A DNA stretch of 42,581 bases from a virus, in IMG/VR virus record IMGVR_UViG_3300003885_000011, positions 1-42,581 of that record, one strand, 5' to 3'. The notes beneath the pieces are model-generated. The model made no database searches, was not told the origin of the DNA, and worked only from the letters and a program-made list of their open reading frames with translations. This document shows positions 12,601 through 19,831 of the stretch, piece by piece (position 1 is the first letter of the stretch; each line of letters opens with the position of its first letter). The translations under genes and the position numbers were made by a program.

Positions 12601-12933
12601 GAGCAAGCTGAGCGGATCGGTGAGGATGTCGGTGGCGAGGACCCCTGTGCCGGCGGCAAGCCCGCCGAGCGACGGCTCGGTGAGGCTGAACTCCGCCTCG
12701 GGCTCGATTCCCAAGGTGTTGAGGAGCTCACGTGCCGTGGTCCGCTGGAACGGCTCGCCACTGAGGAGGGTTTTGGCACCACCCCGCACCACGTCCCCGG
12801 GAAAGGACAAAATATCCCCGAGAGCCTGGAGGATACCTGGCCCCTCTTGCTCGGCAATCGCCTCGATCTGGGCGAGCGAGAGATCCTGACCTGCGCGCCT
12901 GGCGCGGCTCCGTGCGAGGATTCCGTTAGCCAT
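9664..12933 (-). CDS. Very large internal virion/ejection-type protein, 1089 aa
   Basis: This is the largest gene and lies last in the leftward virion module. The product is helical, rich in Arg, Glu, Gly and Ala, with long charged stretches. Around residue 630 is FHIRNMMSNTILNFLGG, resembling the 'P-F-x-R-N' segment of large polyvalent or ejected phage proteins. I see no lysozyme, protease or kinase motif. Its position next to three low-complexity virion proteins suggests an internal core or DNA-ejection protein, like the large proteins of T7-type phages in role but not obviously in sequence. Confidence 0.6.
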   Translation of the reverse strand: MANGILARSRARRAGQDLSLAQIEAIAEQEGPGILQALGDILSFPGDVVRGGAKTLLSGEPFQRTTARELLNTLGIEPEAEFSLTEPSLGGLAAGTGVLATDILTDPLSLLAGIGQLGKGAKALRGAQSAVRTARAVRRAGREAIEDVPGAIPKALRDMAERLGAQRRLSPKEIEDLGGLARRTDVGPIRRAPEGALGAASALRRQEINRARDLFRQAEEAGTARPGGIRGLTAETAVAAGRRPGLQNVLGVREGFQAPVGAPGARDLLQVGLPGGLRTRVPLPRALERAVGGTAAIVGAPIGRTFQRVFGRTGLVADEIRQAEAFFARKTESIKGLQQRAIEGTQEELIAQRIIDRGGGPEDLFAEVRKEFNTDIREAREGNSTLRSPIEQEFADALNKMVDARTFAQQRRGARGDELLEEYAERILTPAGRQLLRDRNLLDPYREFIRGRFNESVAIQEGSQIKRADYLPELTTDANAWFQEKGLLDEDVDFFSLDAANTVSQTIRDRSLSTLHANLAESFVDDVANITGRAGDVGLPRFLQRMGMSRFKNATWKKGAKEEQIRVALNNAGVDSEITLPFEGAKEFEEVIGRGFSRLQPGPLNKFLRDIYDPISSLFRVAVTAPFPAFHIRNMMSNTILNFLGGVRDPKSYREAGRILVETNEALAKRAGVAFNRELADELTELGVLQGGQLQRILREAQERGVDMPEGPFATVLEFARNNPVSKAGFSLGQYIEDYSRLAHFVSKRAKGASDLEAVNSVNKFLFDYSNKALNGLERGFLNRITFFYRWNRFALPLVLRTLFENPNRAAVVIKATTQPGIERPAGVPEFIRESAGVPVGVDPETGETSFVARFGSPFESLEFFDPTGAKEPGISGVLQKTGREFAQQLVPPLRLVFETIAGEEFFLGRKISELDKVPALQALIGEATGIEAIGEEVPRSLRAGGGTRFRGNPNLRFLLRNLPTSRVTQTISRLLELPATALGEATGLLEPGVARTGQRSIPQELLRTLAGVTISEVDTAAEARRRAQRVTARLLDQLRLQGEVGRLPVFTATLKGKKSPRAQELLNQIRAINRANPNPRRSLPVGQR

Positions 12934-12936
12934 GAC

Positions 12937-13860
12937 TTACGGGAAGATGTTGGGTTGTCGTGACAGCCTGGGTCGAGGCTGAACTGCCTGAATGTCTAGC
13001 TCGGTCGGACGTCCGAGCTGCTCGAGCAAACGCTCCGCCGCGAATCTGCTCAGGTCACCTTGCTGAAACCTTCGGTTGACCTCGTTTACACGCGTACGAC
13101 GTTCTGCGGCTCGTTGGTCTGCCTGAAGGGATGGCCGTGCACGTTCGAGCTCTACATCGCGCTCGGCCTGGAAGCCAAAGGGATCACGAGCAGCTCGACG
13201 CGATTCAATCTCTCCACGTCTGGCCTCCCGCTCGAGGTGCCGGCGAGCTATCGGTGAATTTTGAGCTTCTTCGGGGAAGTTTCGAGACAGTGTGCTGACC
13301 GCCTCGTCGATGGTGGCCTGAGCAGCTTCCGAGTCGAGTGGCTGCCCGGCCTCTCCCTTCGCGATCAGTCCTTCGGTGACGGCCTGCACCGTCTCGGTGA
13401 CAGCTCGATCGAAGTTCTCCTGTGGGAGAATCTGACGTGCCTCCTGGGCGAGTAGCTTGTCACGTCGAAATCGCTTGGTAGCCATCTTCGCCGCCTGCTT
13501 CGCGAGTTCCTCGTCACGTCCAGTGGTAAAGCCTTGGCCAGCTTCTCGCTCCAGTGTAGTGAAGAGTCGTCCCGCTCCGATCTCCTCGGTACGAGCCGTT
13601 CGATCGAGGGCCGCTTCACCTGCACGGAACCCCTGGCCAGCCTCACGCTCCGCGGTGGCGAACTCTCTCTGGGCACCCGCCTCGCGGGACTGCTGAATGA
13701 GACTGCCTATATCAATCCCGGTCTTCGAGAGTAGACCCAAGAGCGCCAGACCGGACTGACGATTCTGCTGCTCCTGCTGCAAAGAGAGTCGGCTCTGTGC
13801 GACCTGAACATCTGCAACACGTGATTGTGTCCCGACTCCGGGGAATATAGGGCTCGCCAT
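12937..13860 (-). CDS. Helical internal virion protein with 33-residue repeat, 307 aa
   Basis: After a short N-terminus the protein is almost wholly charged helix, with EREAGQGF at residues 71-78 and 104-111, a 33-residue period suggesting a duplicated helical unit. A long Glu/Arg/Ala coiled-coil-like region follows, and the end is Pro/Arg-rich (QPRPRLSRQPNIFP). It lies one base from the next start upstream and three from the 1089-aa gene downstream, so all are co-translated. Probably an ejected or core protein. Confidence 0.6.
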   Translation of the reverse strand: MASPIFPGVGTQSRVADVQVAQSRLSLQQEQQNRQSGLALLGLLSKTGIDIGSLIQQSREAGAQREFATAEREAGQGFRAGEAALDRTARTEEIGAGRLFTTLEREAGQGFTTGRDEELAKQAAKMATKRFRRDKLLAQEARQILPQENFDRAVTETVQAVTEGLIAKGEAGQPLDSEAAQATIDEAVSTLSRNFPEEAQNSPIARRHLEREARRGEIESRRAARDPFGFQAERDVELERARPSLQADQRAAERRTRVNEVNRRFQQGDLSRFAAERLLEQLGRPTELDIQAVQPRPRLSRQPNIFP

Positions 13861-14715
13861 TTATACCCTCCCGAGCCCGCTTGCGCGAAGCTGCGAGGCT
13901 CGATTAAGTCTGTTCTGAAAACTACCTGCCGCTGGCGCAGATGCTGTAGCGGCAGCAGGGGCACCAGCTCCCCCGCCGCCGCCACCACCCAAGCCACCTG
14001 CAATACCGCCTATGCCGCCAAGGAGTGAACCGAGTGTGTCGGCCGCAAGCTGTCGCTGCTGCATCACATCGGCCTGTTGCTGTAGTCCGAGCTGATTGAG
14101 AGCCTCACCCCCACCAGTTGGCCCGACGCCGGGGAGTCCCCCGAATTGCGGGCCACCCTGGAGCGCCGGAGCTGCGGACGCCTGACCAGGTGCGCCAGTC
14201 CCGCCACGTGGAAATGAGAAGCCGCCGGCACCCCCCCCGAGTCGGGCACGGGCCACCTCGGTATCCGGCGTGCTTCTCTGAAAGCCGTCCAGTTGTCCAA
14301 GTATCCCGGTAATGGATGAAGCAAGCGTTGGATCTGCCGGACCTCCTCCCACTCCCGCCGCAGCGAGTGGAGCCCCGCCCGGTGTGCCGGCCTCTGGCGA
14401 GAAGAGCGGACCAGGTCCGTCAGGTAGCGGACCGCCACCCCCACGCCGCCTTGCGGCATCGGGAAATCCTGGCTGGAGTCCCGGCTGAAATGTTCGTTGT
14501 GAGTTCAGCGGGATCGTAAAATCTCCCCCTAGACCTGGCCCCTGATCAAATCCCTGATCGCCGAAGATGGGACCTGGAGGACCACCGCCGATCTGAGCCA
14601 ACGCCTGGCGTCCCTGTGGTGACACTCTGAATGCATTCAGCTCCATCTCACCTTGGAAGCCAGGACGTGGCATCCGGCCGAAGGCATTGAAGAAAGCTTC
14701 AATTTCTGGAGGCAT
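13861..14715 (-). CDS. Gly/Pro/Ala-rich virion protein, 284 aa
   Basis: AAGGAG lies nine bases before the ATG at 14715. The sequence is dominated by Gly and Pro with few charges (GGGPPGPIFGDQGFDQGPGL), then a Gln-rich stretch (LGLQQQADVMQQRQLAADTL), a Gly run and a basic end (FQNRLNRASQLRASGLGRV). It is mostly disordered. Such proteins are common beside internal virion genes in environmental podoviruses. Function unknown. Confidence 0.6.
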   Translation of the reverse strand: MPPEIEAFFNAFGRMPRPGFQGEMELNAFRVSPQGRQALAQIGGGPPGPIFGDQGFDQGPGLGGDFTIPLNSQRTFQPGLQPGFPDAARRRGGGGPLPDGPGPLFSPEAGTPGGAPLAAAGVGGGPADPTLASSITGILGQLDGFQRSTPDTEVARARLGGGAGGFSFPRGGTGAPGQASAAPALQGGPQFGGLPGVGPTGGGEALNQLGLQQQADVMQQRQLAADTLGSLLGGIGGIAGGLGGGGGGGAGAPAAATASAPAAGSFQNRLNRASQLRASGLGRV

Positions 14716-14726
14716 TAACCTGCTCC

Positions 14727-15842
14727 TTAGAAGAATCCAATCTTGGATAGTAAGCCACGCTCTGCCTTACGTTCCTTGCCGGCAAGTGCCGACAGGTCGA
14801 ACTCCCCACGAGTTGCGGTGAGCAGCTCGGTGAGTGCCTGGTTGAGCGCGATCTGCCGCAGCTCATTCTCACCGGTGATCCCCTGGAGACGGTCGACCGC
14901 AGTGGCTTCGTTCACGTCACGCCCCAGCGCGTTCTCGATAGCGAGTCTCGAAAGCTCGTCCGACGCCTGGCGATCCGCACCCTGCTGAAGCTGTGCTTGT
15001 TGAAACGAGGAGGCACTGCCGGCGACGCCCTGGCGGGCAAGATCCTCGGCAAACTGACGCTGTGACGCCTCGAGTCCACGGCCAGCCCGGTCACGGATGT
15101 TGCCGGATTGAAGGTCCAACTCCTCTTGGCTGAACGGATTCGGGTTCTCAAGACGCCGGGTTGCCACGTCGAGTGCAAGCTGCTGCTCGGGTGTCTGGCC
15201 AATCACGTCGCGCTGTCGAGTCAGGAGGTCGAGCGCCGACTGACGGTCACCCTGCGCCTGAAGGAGGTTCTCAAAATTGAGCCGTGTCTCGATGAACGGG
15301 ATCTGGCTCCGGCTGAAAGTGGTGGGGTCGGCAATGAAGCCAAACGGCCCAAGCTGCTGATTCGCTCTGAATGGATTCGTCTTGAAAGCATTCGGTGTTC
15401 CAGTGGTCCCAAGCTGCTGGTTGATTGCTGCGATCTCCGCGCTGCTAAGCAACCTGGGCGATGCTGAAAATCCCCCTTGTCCGACAACACCGCGTGGCTG
15501 CTGTGGACCAGGTAGAGGTGACGCTGGTTGACCCTGTGGTTGACCCTGTGACTGGAGAAAACCCTGCTGTCCGACCTGTCCTCCAAAGGCACCTGGCGGA
15601 AACAAACCTGAAGCCTCAAACGATCCGACACCTCCAAAGCCTTGGTTGATATTGCCACCAAAGCCGGCTCCTATCGGAGCAGGCCCAAACAGACCTCCTC
15701 CTGGACCCGCGAATTGAGATGCAGTCTGCGGGCCACCGCCAGGATCGAACTGAAGGCCGCCACCCGTCGGTGGGCGAGCCGGGGGCTTCGGCGTGAAGCT
15801 ACTGGGGCCTCTGCTGAATCCACCGCCGAATCCATCACCCAT
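14727..15842 (-). CDS. Gly/Gln-rich N-terminus plus helical domain virion protein, 371 aa
   Basis: The N-terminal 140 residues are Gly/Pro/Gln/Phe-rich, with repeated GGG, FGG and QGQ. The C-terminal part is helical and charged (RQSALDLLTRQRDVIG, then ELRQIALNQALTELLTATRG). The split between a disordered head and a helical tail matches its neighbour at 13861 and suggests a shared role inside or at the base of the particle. There is no enzymatic motif. Confidence 0.6.
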   Translation of the reverse strand: MGDGFGGGFSRGPSSFTPKPPARPPTGGGLQFDPGGGPQTASQFAGPGGGLFGPAPIGAGFGGNINQGFGGVGSFEASGLFPPGAFGGQVGQQGFLQSQGQPQGQPASPLPGPQQPRGVVGQGGFSASPRLLSSAEIAAINQQLGTTGTPNAFKTNPFRANQQLGPFGFIADPTTFSRSQIPFIETRLNFENLLQAQGDRQSALDLLTRQRDVIGQTPEQQLALDVATRRLENPNPFSQEELDLQSGNIRDRAGRGLEASQRQFAEDLARQGVAGSASSFQQAQLQQGADRQASDELSRLAIENALGRDVNEATAVDRLQGITGENELRQIALNQALTELLTATRGEFDLSALAGKERKAERGLLSKIGFF

Positions 15843-15848
15843 GGGTCT

Positions 15849-16019
15849 TTACTCCTTCAGCTTCTCACAGCGCAACAGACCACCGATGATCGGTTGTGCC
15901 TCATCCCAGGGTCGCTTCTTCATGTACTCGAAGATAACATTTGCCAGAGCTGCCGGTACCTTCAGGCTCTCCTGAATCTCATCGCCGTCCTGGGCAGTAT
16001 CTTTCGTCTTTTTACTCAC
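15849..16019 (-). CDS. Small hypothetical protein, 56 aa
   Basis: The GTG start at 16019 overlaps the stop of the 16-codon frame upstream (GTGA). The product starts basic (MSKKTKDTAQDGDE) and continues as an amphipathic region (LKVPAALANVIFEYMKKRPW) ending CEKLKE. It lies six bases before the 371-aa gene. Not recognised, but it is well framed by coupled neighbours. Confidence 0.55.
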   Translation of the reverse strand: MSKKTKDTAQDGDEIQESLKVPAALANVIFEYMKKRPWDEAQPIIGGLLRCEKLKE

Positions 16020-16066
16020 ATTTTTATCCAGGGCTTACTTTTTGTCTTCTCGATTCTCTGGCTCAT
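16016..16066 (-). CDS. Possible 16-codon coupling frame
   Basis: ATG 16066 overlaps the stop of the gene at 16063 (ATGA), and its own TGA overlaps the GTG of the 56-aa gene. The 16-residue peptide is basic. It may exist only to carry ribosomes from one gene to the next. Confidence 0.3.
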   Translation of the reverse strand: MSQRIEKTKSKPWIKM

Positions 16067-16452
16067 GGAGGAAAGTTAATCCTGTCCTTGATGCCTCCGC
16101 CCCATTCAGGAATTGGTAGAACATCACCATTTTCGTCGAGCGCTCCAGCCTGGGCAAGTAACTCTTCAACTGCATTCTTCAATTCGTTCTGATTGAATCT
16201 GTCGGGAGCCTTCCCGACCAGAGAATTAGACCTTCCTCTTTGCGCTTGACGAGTCGCGATCTTGACGGCTTTCTCAGCATCGATAACTGCCAGCTCATTC
16301 AGGTATTCCGCCTCTGTCGGTTCCAGGTTCGCGCTATCTCGCCAGCGGACAAGATCAGTATCGAATGGCTGCCCGCCTTTCCACCCGAAAGTCGAGCCAG
16401 GTCGAATACGTGAGAGGATTTCTCGCACGTCTGCTCTTCTAGGTAGAGCCAT
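16063..16452 (-). CDS. Hypothetical virion-module protein, 129 aa
   Basis: The start at 16452 overlaps the stop of the upstream fibre gene (TGATG). The sequence is a soluble helical protein (RADVREILSRIRPGSTFGWK, then EAEYLNELAVIDAEKAVKIA and ELKNAVEELLAQAGALDENG). It could be a fibre chaperone or connector component because of its position directly after the C1q-like protein. No family recognised. Confidence 0.6.
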   Translation of the reverse strand: MALPRRADVREILSRIRPGSTFGWKGGQPFDTDLVRWRDSANLEPTEAEYLNELAVIDAEKAVKIATRQAQRGRSNSLVGKAPDRFNQNELKNAVEELLAQAGALDENGDVLPIPEWGGGIKDRINFPP

Positions 16453-17204
16453 CACTCACCAACCTTCCAGAATTCGGCAGTGGTGTAAACCTCTGGAGGA
16501 ATGGGCGCGTCAAAAGTCAGGACACTGCCGCCAAACCCATGAGTTGCTCGAGTGAGATAACACTGGTGATGGATCTCAAAAGTAGTCGATACGGCAATGG
16601 TGAAAAACCCCCTGATTACGCTTGAGGAGTTCGACCCGAAACTAGCCGGCGAAGAGAACTCGTTCGTGCCGTCGAGTATCGGCGTGTTGAGATCAAGGAT
16701 GTCGACAAAACGAGCGACGTTTGACTGAACCCTGAGGGATGGACACTTGATACGAGTGTAGAAAGTTCCAGGAACGATCGTAATTTGGTTCGCAGCAATC
16801 GATATGATGCTGTCGTCGTCCTCAACAATCGTGTTGATATCCCGAGTTTGCCAGATAGCTGAGGTGAATGTTCCTCCGGGAGTTCCATTGGGCTTTTCAT
16901 CTCGACAGCTAGCGTAGCTTTCAAATCGGAAAGGCACCAAAGAATTGATACGCGCATCAGCTAAGGCATTGATCTCTGCATCTGTTCGATGAGGTGTTGC
17001 AGGTGTTCCAGGAGATACCGCAGCGGAGATAGGAGGAATGAGCCGCGTGTCCGGGACACTCCCGAACTTGAGTGATCTTCCATCTATCGAGTCATCCGGA
17101 TACTTGGCATGCTGGATGAAGTCGTAAATCTGAGCGAACTCCTTATCCAGGTCCGGATCATTGTAGTGGGAGAGCTTTCCGATTGTCTGGTTGGGTATGC
17201 TCAT
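16452..17204 (-). CDS. C1q-like trimeric fibre-tip protein, 250 aa
   Basis: The N-terminal 100 residues are an attachment region. From about residue 110 the sequence follows the C1q/TNF-like jelly roll of phage fibre tips: GGTFTSAIWQTRDINTI, then ITIVPGTFYTRIKCPSLRV, FFTIAVSTTFEIHHQ and a C-terminal EVYTTAEFWKV. Such domains trimerise and carry receptor binding or surface exposure. The start overlaps the stop of the nozzle gene. Confidence 0.65.
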   Translation of the reverse strand: MSIPNQTIGKLSHYNDPDLDKEFAQIYDFIQHAKYPDDSIDGRSLKFGSVPDTRLIPPISAAVSPGTPATPHRTDAEINALADARINSLVPFRFESYASCRDEKPNGTPGGTFTSAIWQTRDINTIVEDDDSIISIAANQITIVPGTFYTRIKCPSLRVQSNVARFVDILDLNTPILDGTNEFSSPASFGSNSSSVIRGFFTIAVSTTFEIHHQCYLTRATHGFGGSVLTFDAPIPPEVYTTAEFWKVGE

Positions 17205-18994
17205 CGACTGGACCTCGCCGAGGCATTCGCAAGGAGCCTCCAGTAGACCAGACGAAAACCTCCATTAAGGAGAGCTGAAAAACGTAGACGTAGTTGGGCT
17301 GAACGCCGTGCGAGTCGAGCACGCCAGATCGCTTCGACGACATTCTGCGAGTCACCTACGAACTCGAAGATGTCCGTATTGTCGAGTGAGAGCGCCACGT
17401 TCATGAAGTCATCATTGGCTGTCTGAGGAATACTTTCTGACTCAAGCTGTGTCCAGCGCTTCACCACAGTAGGCGCTTGTAGATCCTGCTTCCCGGTCTC
17501 CCAGAACCATTCAATTGGCACACCGTTGTCATTGGTTCCGTCCCCATACGTCGACACACGACCGTCATTGAAGCCTATCTTGATCTCTCGTAGGTTCGTC
17601 ACCGGGTTGGTGATGAGCCCGCAATACTGAGCATTCGGGATGTCCCAGGGAACCCACGACGCCTGGCCGACAAGCGCTGTGTTGCGGTAGTAGTGAACCA
17701 GCATTGCGTCGTTCTCGACAGCCGTGCCGTCTGCGTAGAGCCACCACACCGCAGAGCTTTGCCAGTCATGAACCCCGATGATGTTGAAGTCCTGATCGAA
17801 GTTCCGCCTGAGCCAGAATGGCTTGGCGGGTCTCGAAATCTCGGTGATCCGTGATAGATCGTAGGAGTAGATCCCGTTCTCGCTCAAGAAGTAGATGAGG
17901 TTGTCGACCGGCACAATGCTGAATGGTGCGAGACAGCCACGTCCGACAATCGTCCGTCGGGGGAAGAGGGTGGTGAGGGAATTCCCCGAAACGAGCCAGA
18001 TAGAGCTCTGCGTGAAAACGACAAGCTCACCCTGGAAAGCAAGTAGGCCAGTGATTCGATCGTCAACCGTAAAGAACTGACCCAAGCTGGTCTTGTTGAC
18101 CTGGGTAAAATAGACATTGTTCGGCTCGTCATCGATGCCAGACGCAAAGATCGTACCTGCGTTGAAGGAGACAAAGCGAGCCTGCGGGAAGCTCGAATCG
18201 AAAGTCAGCGGCGCGATGTCAGTGTTGTCGATGTTGTTGTCAGGCGACCGGTCGATATAGGTCGCCGTGGTCGAGTCGACTTCGTCGACGAAGAACCACT
18301 CGGACTCAAAGGCCGAAGTCTTTCGGCGATAGATTCGATACTTGTCAACTCGCGCATCGAGTGTCGTCGAGAAGTTCGACAGCTCTACGTCCTGGTTGTC
18401 GACCGTGACAAGCGTGGTCTTCTCGAGTCCCGCGGTCGTGTCAGTTTGATTCGTCGACGGTGAGGAGGGAGATTCCTGCCCAAAGGTAGAGGAGAAGAAC
18501 ACGACCTTGTAGTCGTAGGTTCCGTTGAGCTTTCCATCTCCGACGACTCCCGAAGGAGCAAGATCGGGAGAAAAAACCGGCTTTGCGATTTCCCAATCGA
18601 ACAGGTCAGTTCCGTCAGTAACTTTCGGGATGCCGCCATGTGTTAAGTAAACCCGGTTGTTAAGACTAAGAAACTGAGCAATGTTTCCAGCAGTGAGCAC
18701 CGCTCCACCGATGGCAGTGTAAACCGCTCCGTCGAGTCGAAAGAGCTGGTCGCCGGCCTTGACGAGAAAGATACGGGTGCCGTCGTTCTGGCGGTAGTCG
18801 TGCGTTCCCTCGATCGGCTGACCATTCGGAGCCACCGCCCCCACGTCATAGCCGAGACGAGCGTCCAGAACCTGGTTGTCCAGGTTGACGTTGAGTGCGT
18901 CGAACGCCTCCTGGAGCCCGATCTCCGAGCTGTCCTTCGTTTGGTTGACTCCAATGAAGGGACCGCGCACCTCGATGTCGACATCAGTAGCCAT
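17201..18994 (-). CDS. Tail nozzle / stabilisation protein (beta-propeller), 597 aa
   Basis: The protein is beta-rich with repeated blade-like units (RVYLTHGGIPKVTDGTDL; LAFQGELVVFTQSSIWLVSG; LIYFLSENGIYSYDLSRI) and a strand-rich C-terminus. Length and pattern match the nozzle proteins of short-tailed phages (the role of T7 gp12 or P22 gp10). It is encoded next to the head-tail adaptor, overlapping it by 11 bases, as in many podoviruses. No catalytic residues are evident. Confidence 0.7.
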   Translation of the reverse strand: MATDVDIEVRGPFIGVNQTKDSSEIGLQEAFDALNVNLDNQVLDARLGYDVGAVAPNGQPIEGTHDYRQNDGTRIFLVKAGDQLFRLDGAVYTAIGGAVLTAGNIAQFLSLNNRVYLTHGGIPKVTDGTDLFDWEIAKPVFSPDLAPSGVVGDGKLNGTYDYKVVFFSSTFGQESPSSPSTNQTDTTAGLEKTTLVTVDNQDVELSNFSTTLDARVDKYRIYRRKTSAFESEWFFVDEVDSTTATYIDRSPDNNIDNTDIAPLTFDSSFPQARFVSFNAGTIFASGIDDEPNNVYFTQVNKTSLGQFFTVDDRITGLLAFQGELVVFTQSSIWLVSGNSLTTLFPRRTIVGRGCLAPFSIVPVDNLIYFLSENGIYSYDLSRITEISRPAKPFWLRRNFDQDFNIIGVHDWQSSAVWWLYADGTAVENDAMLVHYYRNTALVGQASWVPWDIPNAQYCGLITNPVTNLREIKIGFNDGRVSTYGDGTNDNGVPIEWFWETGKQDLQAPTVVKRWTQLESESIPQTANDDFMNVALSLDNTDIFEFVGDSQNVVEAIWRARLARRSAQLRLRFSALLNGGFRLVYWRLLANASARSSR

Positions 18995-19646
18995 CTTCTG
19001 TCATACGAACATAGCGGGCTTTCTGAGCCTGGCGCGGCTGCACCGTGGTCATCAGATCACGCACACCTTCGTCGTACTCCTGCTGGAAAGGAAACTGACG
19101 GCTCTCAATCTCGTAGGCGAGCTTGGCCGCCTGGAGTGCGATCGTCTCGTGGTGGTCCTCCGGGATACCTTCCGGGATGTCCCCCTCGTCCAGGAGCTTC
19201 GGGATCGCATGCGAGTACCACAGCCTGAGCGTGTAGGCATCCCCTGGCGTGACCACACCGAGCTTGTTGCCAAGGAGGTAGCAGAGTGGGCGGGTGTTGG
19301 TCAGGTTCCTTCGAGCCCTGCGCGGAAAACGGTCACTGTCATTGCGCTTCGGAAAGTCGATCCAGTTAACCGAGAGCGGATCTTCGTTGTTGTTGATGAA
19401 GAGACGCTCTGCCGTACGCACCCGCTTGAAGTCAGTCGGCAGCGTGAAAACGAGATCGGTCTGGCTCTTCACGACAGCGTAGGTGACGCACTTGATGAAG
19501 ACCTTCTCATCAATCACCTCGAGCTTCCGGCCCATCATCTTCAGAGCATTGTTGATAAGCCGCGCAGCCTTGTCGGTCTTGTAGAGATCCTTCACCTCGT
19601 CGTCAACGAAGTCATAGAAGGCGGTTCTGAGCTCTGCGAAATTCAT
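18984..19646 (-). CDS. Head-to-tail adaptor protein, 220 aa
   Basis: The N-terminus MNFAELRTAFYDFVDDEV, the following helix with a LINNAL segment, the central strands (LVFTLPTDFKRVRTAERLFI) and a C-terminal helix (HHETIALQAAKLAYEIE) match the adaptor family that docks under the portal in short-tailed phages (the role of T7 gp11). The ATG at 19646 has no Shine-Dalgarno; instead CTTTTTAGCA is repeated in tandem directly upstream. Confidence 0.7.
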   Translation of the reverse strand: MNFAELRTAFYDFVDDEVKDLYKTDKAARLINNALKMMGRKLEVIDEKVFIKCVTYAVVKSQTDLVFTLPTDFKRVRTAERLFINNNEDPLSVNWIDFPKRNDSDRFPRRARRNLTNTRPLCYLLGNKLGVVTPGDAYTLRLWYSHAIPKLLDEGDIPEGIPEDHHETIALQAAKLAYEIESRQFPFQQEYDEGVRDLMTTVQPRQAQKARYVRMTEDGY

Positions 19647-19675
19647 GTGCTAAAAAGTGCTAAAAAGTTCCAATA

Positions 19676-19831
19676 TTAGCAGCCACACGCCTCGTCAAGT
19701 GTCACGCCCACGATCGGCGGGTCAGTACACAGATCGTCTATAGACACACCACCCTGGGGTAGCTTGCCCGGGGCTACGTCGTCGCCGGTCGCACCAAATG
19801 CTTGAGATCCGAAAGATTCGCCGCCGAACAT
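19676..19831 (-). CDS. Small Gly-rich virion-module protein, 51 aa
   Basis: ATG 19831 overlaps the stop of the tail-fibre gene (TGATG) and has a perfect GGAGG nine bases upstream. The sequence begins MFGGESFGSQAFG and ends TLDEACGC with three Cys. Tiny proteins with this kind of start are frequent in environmental phage virion modules. It lies between the fibre and adaptor genes. Function unknown. Confidence 0.6.
   Translation of the reverse strand: MFGGESFGSQAFGATGDDVAPGKLPQGGVSIDDLCTDPPIVGVTLDEACGC

Noticed and set aside
12316-12963. Rightward 215-codon frame opposite the 1089-aa gene
   Set aside because: Pro/Arg/Leu-rich mirror frame without a binding site; the leftward gene is continuous and credible.
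18876-19679. Long rightward frame (267 codons) opposite nozzle and adaptor genes
   Set aside because: It spans two well-supported leftward genes and shows no domain; it is a mirror frame.
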